From: Conexibacter sp.
GTDB taxonomy: Bacteria; Actinomycetota; Thermoleophilia; Solirubrobacterales; Solirubrobacteraceae
Reading direction: 5' to 3'
Assembly (NCBI GenBank): GCA_025964325.1
Contig: JAOPZA010000226.1
Span: 1-44,533, forward strand
DNA: 44,533 nt
The position numbers and the translations under genes were made by a program. Shown one piece after another: positions 26,136-33,172 of the stretch. The first letter of the stretch is position 1. Every line of letters starts with the position of its first letter. The notes beneath the pieces are model-generated. The model worked only from the letters and a program-made list of their open reading frames with translations, had not been told where the DNA came from and did not search any database.

Positions 26136-27856
26136 CGCTTCGGCGCGAGGACGCGCAGCTCGAGGGCGGCATCGCCCTCGAGCCGCAGGCGCGGGTCGAC
26201 GAACGCGCGCCAGCGACGCCTGCCGGCCTTCGCGGTCACGCCGTCGGAGCGCTGCGCTCTCGCGAAGCCGGCGAACACCTCGGCCAGCGACTGCGCGCCG
26301 TCGCTTCTGGACGGCGGCGCCGAGCTGGCACCCCCGGAGAGCGAGACGAGGATGTCGCCCAGGGCCGAAGGGTCCGACGCCTCGTCGGGAGCCGTTCCGG
26401 CGAGGCTGATCGTCGTGCGCCCCGGCCGCAGGTCGCGCGGGATCGGGAGCCGCAGCCTCAGCGTCCGCAGCGCTCCGCGGTAGAGCCGCACGCGGGCGGT
26501 GACCGACGCGGTCGCGCCCGCGCGCACGACCGCCGGCGCCCGCGCGGCGAGCATCGTGCCGAGCGCGAGACCGCGCGCGAGCGTGACCTCGGCACGCACA
26601 CCCGTCACGTGCAGGCCGGCGTAGCGAGCGCCGTCGATCGCCCCGAGGGCGGTCGTCAGATCGCCGCTCATCGAGGTCGCCAGCGGCGCCGGCTGCCCCT
26701 CGGCGACGCTGCCCGTCAGGACGTAGCGGTTGCAGAAGCGCAGCCGGCGGCGCGTCTCCCGCAGCCCGACGCTTACGCACATGCGGCCGCTCTCGCTTGC
26801 GGGCGCCCCGTCGAAGACCGTCGTGACCGCCTGCGCGACGGCGGCCGGCGCGACCGCGACGAGCGCCGCCTGACCAGTCGGCTCGCCGACGTCGACCTCC
26901 TGCGCGACGTCGCTGCGCTGGCGCACGGTGCGGTTGCGGTCGGCGTCGTGGACCGTGACCGTGACCGGGATCGTCGCCGGCGCCGCGCCGACGCTGCCGA
27001 CGACGCCCTGCAGTGCGTCGCTCGAGAGCGTGCCGAGCACGTGGCCGGGCGCGGCGAGCTTGTACGCGCTGTCGGTGTCGGTGTTGAGCGGGTTGTCGAT
27101 CACGGTGTAGACGTAGGCGTCCTGCAGCGGCAACGAGCGGCGTCCGGCGCCGTCGAACTCGTGGCCGAAGCCGTAGACGGTCGGGCCGTCGCGATAGGTG
27201 ACGGTTCCGATCGCGCTGGCCGAGAGCGCGCCGGTCGAGAGCGCCACCGCCATCGACGCGCCCGGCACCAGCCGCTGGCGCGGGAAGGTCCCGAGCGGGC
27301 CGGCCGGCGCCGCCACGATCGCGCGGCCGCTGCGTTGCGCGGCCTGCTGGGCGACGGCGCGCAGCGACGGCGTCAGGCCGCTGAGCGTGAGCGGGCCCGT
27401 CAGCGTCCGCGCGTCACGCAGCAACTGCGGCGCGACGCGCGTGCCGCTCGGCGGCCGGATCGGCAGGCCGAGCATCTGCTCGATCGGCGTGACGAGTCCG
27501 ACATCGTTGCCGTACTGCCCGATCGTCGCCGAGATCGCGCCGGCGTTGCCGATCACGCCCTTGGCGTCGGGGCAGTACACGGGCGAGCCGGAGAAGCCGG
27601 AGGCGATCCCGCTGGCCGCGACCGCCGGGCCCGAGACCCGCACGAGGATGCGCGCGCCGGTGCCGTCGGTGTCGGCGACGACGTCGAGCACGGCGACGTC
27701 GAACGAGGCGATCTTGGTCCCCTGCACCACCGTGCGGGCGGTGCACGTCATGCCGCGGTGGATCTCCTTCAGCGGCATGATCGCGTCCCGCGCGCTCGCC
27801 GTCGGGGAGATCGCCGCCGCGCCCAGGACCGCCAGCGTGAGGGCGCGCGCGAACAC
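26132..27856 (-). CDS. SpoIVB-type S55-family serine peptidase, exported
   Basis: The 574-residue product has an N-terminal signal or anchor (FARALTLAVLGAAAISPTASA). The sequence MPLKEIHRGMTCTARTVVQGTKIASFDVAVLDVV leads into ASGFSGSPVYCPDAKGVIG, the GxSGSP nucleophile motif of peptidase family S55. A TYRDGPTVYGFGHEFDGAG segment follows about 130 residues later with the FGH-type histidine. This order matches the large non-sporulation S55 proteins, not SpoIVB itself, where His precedes Ser. The C-terminal 300 residues are beta-rich and unassigned. GTG 27856 is chosen because TACAGT lies 7 nt upstream and the signal peptide then starts properly. The substrate is unknown. Confidence 0.82.
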   Translation of the reverse strand: MFARALTLAVLGAAAISPTASARDAIMPLKEIHRGMTCTARTVVQGTKIASFDVAVLDVVADTDGTGARILVRVSGPAVAASGIASGFSGSPVYCPDAKGVIGNAGAISATIGQYGNDVGLVTPIEQMLGLPIRPPSGTRVAPQLLRDARTLTGPLTLSGLTPSLRAVAQQAAQRSGRAIVAAPAGPLGTFPRQRLVPGASMAVALSTGALSASAIGTVTYRDGPTVYGFGHEFDGAGRRSLPLQDAYVYTVIDNPLNTDTDSAYKLAAPGHVLGTLSSDALQGVVGSVGAAPATIPVTVTVHDADRNRTVRQRSDVAQEVDVGEPTGQAALVAVAPAAVAQAVTTVFDGAPASESGRMCVSVGLRETRRRLRFCNRYVLTGSVAEGQPAPLATSMSGDLTTALGAIDGARYAGLHVTGVRAEVTLARGLALGTMLAARAPAVVRAGATASVTARVRLYRGALRTLRLRLPIPRDLRPGRTTISLAGTAPDEASDPSALGDILVSLSGGASSAPPSRSDGAQSLAEVFAGFARAQRSDGVTAKAGRRRWRAFVDPRLRLEGDAALELRVLAPKR

Positions 27857-27863
27857 GCCGCGC

Positions 27864-27946
27864 ACTGTAGAGGTTGGCCACCGCTGGCGGCGCGGTCGGA
27901 CGCCGCTCACCGACCGCCGTCCCTCGACGGCCCGATCGTCTAGGGT
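27864..27946. promoter_or_regulatory. Divergent leaderless promoters of S55 peptidase and degV
   Basis: Minus strand: TACAGT (27869-27864), 7 nt before GTG 27856. Plus strand: TAGGGT (27941-27946), 8 nt before ATG 27955. Neither start has an SD. Confidence 0.45.
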
Positions 27947-27954
27947 GGCGCGCG

Positions 27955-28815
27955 ATGGCGCCGGTCGCAATCGTCACCGACACCTGTCACTACCTCCCCC
28001 GGCAGCTCGTCGCCGCACGTGGCATTCACGAGGTGAGCCTGTACGTCCATTGGGACGAGCGCGAGGATCGCGAGTCGGACCTGCCGGACTTCGACGCCTA
28101 CTACCGCTTCCTGACGACGACCGGCGAGCTGCCGACGACGTCGCAGCCGTCGATCGGCGACTTCCTCGCCGTCTACGAGCCGCTGCTGGCGGAGGGCCGC
28201 GAGATCGTCTCGATCCACCTCGCCGGCGGGATGTCGGGCACGGTCGGGTCGGCCGAGCAGGCGAAGCAGCAGCTCGAGGGCCGCGGCGGCGACCGCGTCC
28301 ACGTGCTCGACTCGGCCAGCGCCTGCGGCGGCGAGGGGATCGTCGTGCTCGCCGCGCATGCCGCGGCCGCGCGCGGCGCCAGCGCCGAGGCGGTGATCGC
28401 CCATGCGCGCGACGCCCGCGCGGCGATGAAGATGTGGTTCGCGATCGACACGCTCGAGTACCTGCGCCGCGGAGGCCGGATCGCAGCCGCGCAGGCATGG
28501 CTCGGCTCCGCCCTGCGGATCAAGCCGATCCTCACGGTCGAGCAAGAGATCACGCCGATCGAGCGCGTCCGCACCTCGGGGCGCGCCTTCGAGCGGCTCG
28601 TCGAGTACATGCACACGCTGCACGACGACGGCGCCGACGCCTGGGTCGTCCAGCACATCCAAGCACCCGAGCAGGCCGGCAGACTGGTCGAGATCGGCCG
28701 CCAGCTCTACGGCACCGATCCCGCGTTCGTCTCCGAGATCGGGCCCGTGATCGGCACGCACGTCGGGCCCGGGCTGCTCGGCGTCGGCGCCGCCCCGAGT
28801 CGCTTCCTCTCCTAG
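27955..28815 (+). CDS. DegV family protein (fatty-acid binding)
   Basis: This 286-residue protein shows the DegV pattern: VAIVTDTCHYLPRQLV at the N-terminus, TTSQPSIGDFL, HLAGGMSGTVGSAEQA (the SGT fatty-acid carboxylate site), DSASACGGEGIVVLAAHA, and IDTLEYLRRGGRIAAAQAWLGSALRIKPIL. DegV/FakB-like proteins bind acyl chains; in firmicutes FakB presents them to FakA kinase. No kinase gene is in the window, so whether this one works in acyl-phosphate formation is open. ATG 27955 has a -10 at 8 nt and no SD; the frame upstream (to 27874) overlaps the divergent promoter. Confidence 0.92.
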   Translation: MAPVAIVTDTCHYLPRQLVAARGIHEVSLYVHWDEREDRESDLPDFDAYYRFLTTTGELPTTSQPSIGDFLAVYEPLLAEGREIVSIHLAGGMSGTVGSAEQAKQQLEGRGGDRVHVLDSASACGGEGIVVLAAHAAAARGASAEAVIAHARDARAAMKMWFAIDTLEYLRRGGRIAAAQAWLGSALRIKPILTVEQEITPIERVRTSGRAFERLVEYMHTLHDDGADAWVVQHIQAPEQAGRLVEIGRQLYGTDPAFVSEIGPVIGTHVGPGLLGVGAAPSRFLS

Positions 28816-28838
28816 CGACCGCCGCCAAGCGGACGCCC

Positions 28839-29001
28839 GTGTCCCGATTCGCAGGTTCGGGCGCAGTGTGCGGGATGCTCGGGTGTGCCTGGCGACGCTC
28901 GCCGGCGGCCTGCCTCGTACTCGACGTACTCGGCCGGCCGCCGGCGGGCGCCAGCTGCATGCGCGCGCGGAAACCGTCACCGAACTTCGGAATCGGGACA
29001 C
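28839..29001. repeat. 163-bp nested palindromic element
   Basis: The outer arms are GTGTCCCGATTC (28839-28850) and GAATCGGGACAC (28990-29001), a perfect 12-bp inverted repeat that extends to 19 of 22 matched positions inward. An inner stem pairs CTGGCG...CGCCGGCGGCC (28889-28910) with GGCCGCCGGCGGGCGCCAG (28936-28954). The centre holds a direct repeat CGTACTCG-A-CGTACTCG with paired GTAC. It fills almost the whole gap between convergent degV and the AI-2E permease gene, and its right end includes the first base of the latter's stop codon. It could be a REP/MITE-like repeat or a two-way terminator. Confidence 0.7.
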
Positions 29002-30119
29002 TAGGGCAACTCGATCGCGTCGGACGGCGTCTCCGGCGGCGCGGCGGCGCCGGGCTCGCTCGCGACGTCGGCACCGGCCGGCAGCTCGACGCGCGGCCGG
29101 CGGTGATCCCACGCGTCGCGCGCGACGATCTGGATCGCGGCGGCGATCGGGATCGCGACGAGCGCGCCGAGCACGCCGAGCAGCTCCGCGCCGATCAGGA
29201 TCGCGACGATCACGACGAGCGGGTGCACGTCGACCGTTCTGCGGTAGATCAGCGGCTGGATCAGGTGGTTCTCGACCTGCTGGTAGACGACGGCGACGAT
29301 CACCCACACGATCGTCGCGCTCGGGAAGTTCACGAACGCGGTCACGATCGCGACGATCACGGCGCCGATCGTCGCGCCGACGAGCGGGATCAGGTCGAGG
29401 AAGCCGACGAGGATCGCGAGCGGCACGGCGAACGGGACGCCCAGCAGCGTGAGCGTCACGTACGTCACCGCGCCCGCGATCAGACTGATCACCAGGTTGC
29501 CCGCGACGTAGCCGGAGACGGCGCCGTAGATCTCGTCGGCGATCCGGCGCAGCCGGGGTTCTCGCGTCGGCCCGGTGAGCCCGAAGAGGAAGCCGACCAG
29601 CCGCCGTCCGTCGAGCAGCAGGAAGAACGTCATCGTCAGCACCGTCAGCAGCTGGACGAGGGCGCTGAAGACGCCGACCGTCAGGCTACTCAGCGTCCCG
29701 GCGGCGGAGCCGAGCTTCGACGGCAGCGTCGCCGCCTGCTGCTCGAGTCTTCTGCTGATGTGGTACCGGTTGTCGTACTTGCGAACGGTCTTGTTCTGAC
29801 GGATGTCGCGGATGTAGCGCGGGGCGTCCTTCGCGAGACCTTCGACCTGCGTCACGATCGGCGGCACGACGAGCAGCCCGATCCCGACGACGCTCGCGAA
29901 CAGCAGCAGGTAGACGATCAGGATCGAGAGGGCACGCTTGATGCCGCGACGCGCGAAGAAGGCGACCGCCGGGCCGAGCGCGACCGCGAGGAAGACGGAG
30001 ATCAGGACGAGGCCCAGCACCCGTCGCACGAGCCACAGGAGATAGAGCGCTCCCGCAAGCGCGGCGACCGTGAAGAAGACGCGGGCGATTGCTCGATATG
30101 ACGGGGTGCCGGCCATCAT
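29001..30119 (-). CDS. AI-2E transporter family (YdiK/PerM-like) permease
   Basis: This 372-residue membrane protein matches the 350-370-residue family. N-terminal helices are at about 10-55 and 60-85. A soluble amphipathic middle region follows (about 90-150), then helices at about 150-175, 205-330. The family motif region is LLGVPFAVPLAILVGFLDLIPLVGATIGAVI and QQVENHLIQPLIYRRTVDVHPLVVI. The C-terminal 40 residues are Pro/Ala/Glu-rich and cytoplasmic. Members include the autoinducer-2 exporter TqsA and Na+/H+ antiporters, so the substrate cannot be assigned. Start ATG 30119 (or 30116) has TAGGCT 9 nt upstream. Confidence 0.92.
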   Translation of the reverse strand: MMAGTPSYRAIARVFFTVAALAGALYLLWLVRRVLGLVLISVFLAVALGPAVAFFARRGIKRALSILIVYLLLFASVVGIGLLVVPPIVTQVEGLAKDAPRYIRDIRQNKTVRKYDNRYHISRRLEQQAATLPSKLGSAAGTLSSLTVGVFSALVQLLTVLTMTFFLLLDGRRLVGFLFGLTGPTREPRLRRIADEIYGAVSGYVAGNLVISLIAGAVTYVTLTLLGVPFAVPLAILVGFLDLIPLVGATIGAVIVAIVTAFVNFPSATIVWVIVAVVYQQVENHLIQPLIYRRTVDVHPLVVIVAILIGAELLGVLGALVAIPIAAAIQIVARDAWDHRRPRVELPAGADVASEPGAAAPPETPSDAIELP

Positions 30120-30128
30120 CCGGGTCGC

Positions 30129-30134
30129 AGCCTA
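30129..30134 (-). promoter_or_regulatory. -10 element for AI-2E family permease
   Basis: TAGGCT on the minus strand lies 9 nt before ATG 30119, a leaderless-type spacing without an SD. Confidence 0.4.
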
Positions 30135-30239
30135 GGGTGTCCGGACGCGCTGCATCTCATGCGTGAGGATGAGACTCGATCGGCGTGGGTATAGGGCGGC
30201 AGACGTGTATCGGGGACACGCCGACAGAGGAGCAACTGC

Positions 30240-30488
30240 ATGACGTTTGTGACGATCGCCATCATCGCGTTCGCCTGGCTGGCCTTTTCGGTCATCGTCG
30301 TCGCGATCTGCGCGGCGGCCGGTCGCGCGGAGCAGGCCCACAAGCACGAGCCCGCTCCGCAGCGCTCGCCCGTCCGGGCACCGCGCGCGCAGACCTATCC
30401 GCGCTTCTTCACGAGCTTCAGCCGCTCCGCCGTGAAGCGACCCCTCGCGGGCTTCAGCGCGTCGGCGATCAGACGCCCGGCTCGCTGA
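30240..30488 (+). CDS. Small single-helix membrane protein, unknown
   Basis: The 82-residue product has one N-terminal membrane helix (VTIAIIAFAWLAFSVIVVAICAAAG) followed by a basic, Pro/Arg-rich cytoplasmic or surface tail. It has a good SD (GAGGAG, 6 nt from ATG) and TATAGG at about 30189 as a -10, so unlike its neighbours it has a normal leader. I do not recognise a family. It converges on the DUF3618 gene. Confidence 0.6.
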   Translation: MTFVTIAIIAFAWLAFSVIVVAICAAAGRAEQAHKHEPAPQRSPVRAPRAQTYPRFFTSFSRSAVKRPLAGFSASAIRRPAR

Positions 30489-30503
30489 GCCGCAGCGCGT
30501 CCC

Positions 30504-30749
30504 TCAGCGACGGCGGCGCCGACGGCGGCGGCCGCCGAACACGATGCCGCCGACGGCGGCGATCCCGCCGCCGATGACGAAGCCGGCGACGGCGGCGGCG
30601 ATCACGGCTTCGCGCTCGTAGCGCAGCAGCTGCTTGCGCCAGTCGGTCAACTCGGTGACCTCACCGCGCAGCTTCTCGAGCGAGACGCCGAGCTCCTTGC
30701 GGTTCTCCTCGATCGAGGCGCGGATCTGCTCGGGTGTGCGTGCCGGCAT
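30504..30749 (-). CDS. DUF3618 family small membrane protein
   Basis: This 81-residue protein begins RTPEQIRASIEENRKELGVSLEKL, the DUF3618 signature. A short charged segment and a Gly/Ala-rich membrane helix (AVIAAAVAGFVIGGGIAAVGGIVFG) follow, and it ends in eight arginines. The start overlaps the upstream gene (ATGA). DUF3618 genes usually travel with the holin-like and DUF4235 genes found next to it here. Their role at the actinobacterial envelope is not established. Confidence 0.82.
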   Translation of the reverse strand: MPARTPEQIRASIEENRKELGVSLEKLRGEVTELTDWRKQLLRYEREAVIAAAVAGFVIGGGIAAVGGIVFGGRRRRRRRR

Positions 30750-31180
30750 CAGGCCTGCCCTCTGTCGGAGACCGTCTCGCGGATCTTCCTCGCCTCGTCG
30801 ATCGCCATCGTCGGGACCGGCGGAGCGCCGCTGCGGACCGCTCGGTAGGCGAGCATCCCGGCGAGCGCGCCGAGCACGAAGAGCGCGACGGCGACGATCA
30901 GGAAGCCGACCCAGTAGTTCGAGCCCCAGTTGATCGCCCGCCAGACGCCCCAGGCGGCGGCGTCGAGCAGGAAGAGGAGGCCGACGACGACGAAGATCCC
31001 GGCCGCGGCGCCGACGACGATCCCCTTGACGAGCTTCGTGACCTTCTCGGAGACCTCGGCCTTCGCGAGCTCGATCTCCTCGCGCACGAGCAGCGACGCG
31101 CGCTCGGAGACCTCCGTGATCGCCCGCGCGATCGACGCGCTGTCGTCGTCAGCGGGCAAGGCGCTTGAGGACGAGGGCAA
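30749..31180 (-). CDS. Holin superfamily III / DUF1469-type membrane protein
   Basis: This product of about 143 residues has an amphipathic N-terminal helix with SIARAITEVSERASLLVREEIELAKAEVSEKVTKLVKG, a hallmark of the actinobacterial phage_holin_3_6/DUF1469 family. Two membrane helices follow (about 55-77 and 88-112). The start is uncertain: TTG 31180 and a later in-frame TTG are possible, both inside the end of the upstream gene and without an SD, so translational coupling is likely. The name reflects homology; there is no evidence for lysis function in this setting. Confidence 0.8.
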   Translation of the reverse strand: MPSSSSALPADDDSASIARAITEVSERASLLVREEIELAKAEVSEKVTKLVKGIVVGAAAGIFVVVGLLFLLDAAAWGVWRAINWGSNYWVGFLIVAVALFVLGALAGMLAYRAVRSGAPPVPTMAIDEARKIRETVSDRGQA

Positions 31181-31430
31181 GGACGAGTCCGCCGCCGAAC
31201 GCGGCGGCGACCTTCAGCTCGGGGCGGTCGTCGGGGATCGCGGGGACGGCGGCGTTCGCGCGCGAGAGCGGCGAGACGGCCGGGCCGGAACCGGTCGGCC
31301 TCGACGACGAGGGCTTGGGGGCCGACGCCGCGGCGTCGCCCTGCAGGGGGCGCATCGTGTTGAGCGGCGTGCTCTCGGTCGTCGCCTGCTCGCTCGCCGG
31401 GCGGGACGGCTGGGAGGGCTCGCCGCTCAT
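31149..31430 (-). CDS. Small Ser/Pro/Ala-rich protein with C-terminal membrane helix
   Basis: The 93-residue product has about 65 residues of low-complexity Ser/Pro/Ala/Thr. A segment DRPELKVAAAFGGGLVLALVLKRLAR follows, with one short hydrophobic helix and a basic end. ELKVAAAFGGG...KRLA recalls the C-terminal part of proteins encoded beside DUF3618 and holin genes. I cannot name the family. ATG 31430 overlaps the preceding small gene as ATGA. The 3' end overlaps the holin-like gene by 32 bp. Confidence 0.65.
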   Translation of the reverse strand: MSGEPSQPSRPASEQATTESTPLNTMRPLQGDAAASAPKPSSSRPTGSGPAVSPLSRANAAVPAIPDDRPELKVAAAFGGGLVLALVLKRLAR

Positions 31431-31576
31431 TCGGGCGGCTCCTCCCCGAAGGCGCGCACCCAGATCATCGTCGCGAGCCGCTGCGTCGCGATGCTGGCGA
31501 GCGCGCCGATCGCGGCCAGCAGGCCGGACCACACGAGTCGCTTGACGAGATCGCTTTCCTTCATCAGGTCTGGCAT
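31427..31576 (-). CDS. DUF4235-like mini protein (49 residues)
   Basis: I read this on the reverse strand. It starts MPDLMKESDLVKRLVWSGLL and ends WVRAFGEEPPE. A single hydrophobic segment and the terminal W-x(4)-GEEPP match the DUF4235 pattern, but it is about half to two thirds of the usual length. ATG 31576 directly follows the TetR stop codon, and its own stop overlaps the next ATG (ATGA), so it is embedded in the operon. The tight spacing argues that it is a real gene. Confidence 0.7.
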   Translation of the reverse strand: MPDLMKESDLVKRLVWSGLLAAIGALASIATQRLATMIWVRAFGEEPPE

Positions 31577-32212
31577 TCAATCAGCTCTCCCGGCGGCAGG
31601 TCGTTGACCCTCTTTTCGTTCGAGCCCGCCGCAGATCGTCTCGACGATGAGGTACTTGGCCTCCTCGTATTCCCGCTCCCCCGTCGGCAGCAACGCGAAG
31701 ATCCAGCCGGTCAGCACCTGTTCGACCGCGCCATAGAAGGCGAGCGCGGCGAAGTCCGGCGTGACGTCGGAGCGCAGGACGCCCTCGCGTTGCGCCCGCT
31801 CGACGATCGTCGCGATCTGGTCGTAGGCCTCGCGGATCTTGGGCAGGTGCGTGCGGCCGAACGTGTTCGCCGCGCGCGTCACCTCGACGATGATGACCTT
31901 CATCAGCTCGGGGTCGTGGCGGTAGGAGTCGACGATGAACGACGCGATCGCGAAGAGCTTCTCGCGCACCGGGATCTCCTGCCCGTCGACCTCCTGGATC
32001 GCGTGCAGCAGCACGTCCCAGCGCTCGAGGAAGAGCGTGTCGAGGATCTCGTCCTTCGACGTGAAGTAGTGGTAGACGAGGCCATACGCGACGCCCGCCT
32101 CGTCCGCGATGTCGGACACGCGGCAGGTGTGGAAGCCCTGCCGTGCGAAGACGCGCACGGCAGCGTCGAGGATCACGCGCCGCTTGTCGACGGCCGGCTC
32201 GCTGCGCGCCAT
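31577..32212 (-). CDS. TetR/AcrR family regulator (FadR-like)
   Basis: This 211-residue protein has an N-terminal TetR HTH (about 8-55): KRRVILDAAVRVFARQGFHTC, then ISDIADEAGVAYGLVYHYF-type sequence with the recognition helix at VAYGLVYHYFTSKDEIL. The all-helical ligand domain contains SFIVDSYRHDPELMKVIIVEVTRAAN, as in acyl-CoA-responsive regulators. ATG 32212 overlaps the nitrilase stop (ATGA). The operator-like repeat at 33098-33113 upstream of the nitrilase suggests that it controls its own operon. The ligand is inferred, not shown. Confidence 0.93.
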   Translation of the reverse strand: MARSEPAVDKRRVILDAAVRVFARQGFHTCRVSDIADEAGVAYGLVYHYFTSKDEILDTLFLERWDVLLHAIQEVDGQEIPVREKLFAIASFIVDSYRHDPELMKVIIVEVTRAANTFGRTHLPKIREAYDQIATIVERAQREGVLRSDVTPDFAALAFYGAVEQVLTGWIFALLPTGEREYEEAKYLIVETICGGLERKEGQRPAAGRAD

Positions 32213-33069
32213 CAGGCCTCGCCCTCCGCCGGCCATGCGTATGCGTCCGGCCGGCGGTTCGCGAGCGACGGCAGCGACGCGCGGATCTCGCGCTGGCGCG
32301 CGAGGTCGAGCTCGGCGACGACGTGGCACTCGCGGTCCGGCGCGGTCGCGAGCACGACACCCCACGGGTCGACGATCAGCGAGCGGCCGCCGCAGCGGGT
32401 GCCGGGCGGGGCGACGCCGATCTGGTTCGGAGCGACCATGAAGCACTGGTTCTCGATCGCGCGCGCCCGCAGCAGCGGCTCCCAGTGGTCGCGCGTCGTC
32501 GCGAGCGTGAACGCGGACGGCAACGTGACGACGAGCGCGCCGCGCAGCGCGAGGATCCGGAACAGCTCCGGGAAGCGCAGGTCGTAGCAGATCGCCATGC
32601 CGAGCGAGACGGGGGTCGCCGGCGGGACCGCTGCCGCCGCGAGCGCGCTGGTGACGATCTCCTCCCCCGCCTCGGCGCCGTCGGACTCGCGGTAGACGTC
32701 GCCGCCGACCTCGACGTCGAACAGGTGCAGCTTGCGATAGACCGCACGCAGCTCGCCGTCGGGGCCGACGTGCACGCTCGTGTTGGCGATCCGCTCGCGG
32801 GCGGCCGGATTCGGCTGCTCCGCGATCGAGCCGGCCACGAGGTCGATCGCGAGCTCGCGCGCGGTCGCGCGGGCCCAGCCGATCGCCGGGCCGTCGAGCG
32901 GCTCGGCGCCCGCCGCGAGCTGCTCCCGCGTTCCCAGCAGGCTCCATCTCTCCGGCAGCACGACGAGCTCGGCGCCGTCCTTGGCGGCGGCGCGCACGAG
33001 GCGGTCGGCGGTCGAGAGGTTGCGATCTCGATCGTCGGTAGAGTTCAGCTGGATCGCCGCGGCGCGCAC
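32212..33069 (-). CDS. Nitrilase-superfamily amidase (Nit2/omega-amidase-like)
   Basis: This 285-residue C-N hydrolase has the full Glu-Lys-Cys triad: Glu40 in VVLPERW, Lys in YRKLHLFDVEV, and Cys in GMAICYDLRFPELFR. HLFD and CYDLRFPE are typical of the Nit1/Nit2 branch (omega-amidase or deaminated-glutathione amidase) that hydrolyses amides of short dicarboxylates. The start is GTG 33069 with GGAGG 10 nt upstream. It is the first gene of the nitrilase-TetR-small protein operon. Link to the nearby acyl-CoA genes is possible but unproven. Confidence 0.93.
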   Translation of the reverse strand: MRAAAIQLNSTDDRDRNLSTADRLVRAAAKDGAELVVLPERWSLLGTREQLAAGAEPLDGPAIGWARATARELAIDLVAGSIAEQPNPAARERIANTSVHVGPDGELRAVYRKLHLFDVEVGGDVYRESDGAEAGEEIVTSALAAAAVPPATPVSLGMAICYDLRFPELFRILALRGALVVTLPSAFTLATTRDHWEPLLRARAIENQCFMVAPNQIGVAPPGTRCGGRSLIVDPWGVVLATAPDRECHVVAELDLARQREIRASLPSLANRRPDAYAWPAEGEA

Positions 33070-33097
33070 GGGGTCGAGTCCTCCGGAGCAGAGCAGA

Positions 33098-33131
33098 CTG
33101 ACTGGTCAGTCAGCCACGAGCTGGAAGGATA
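33098..33131 (-). promoter_or_regulatory. Nitrilase-tetR operon promoter with FadR-like operator
   Basis: CTGACT-GGTC-AGTCAG (33098-33113) is an inverted repeat with 6-bp arms, resembling the TGAnTGA..TCAnTCA operators of Bacillus-type FadR/TetR proteins. A -10, TATCCT (33131-33126, minus strand), lies 12 nt before it, so the repeat covers the predicted transcription start. Confidence 0.55.
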
Positions 33132-33172
33132 CCGCGCATCTCCGCCGATCCCCAGCCTTCCCATCGCGGCCG

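Noticed and set aside
28839-29001. CRISPR array or tRNA in the palindromic gap
   Set aside because: No regularly spaced direct repeats and no cloverleaf with anticodon and CCA-type ends; the structure is a nested inverted repeat.
30749-31180. Prophage, suggested by the holin-like gene
   Set aside because: No integrase, capsid or lysin gene is nearby; DUF1469/holin-III proteins are ordinary chromosomal genes in actinobacteria beside DUF3618.
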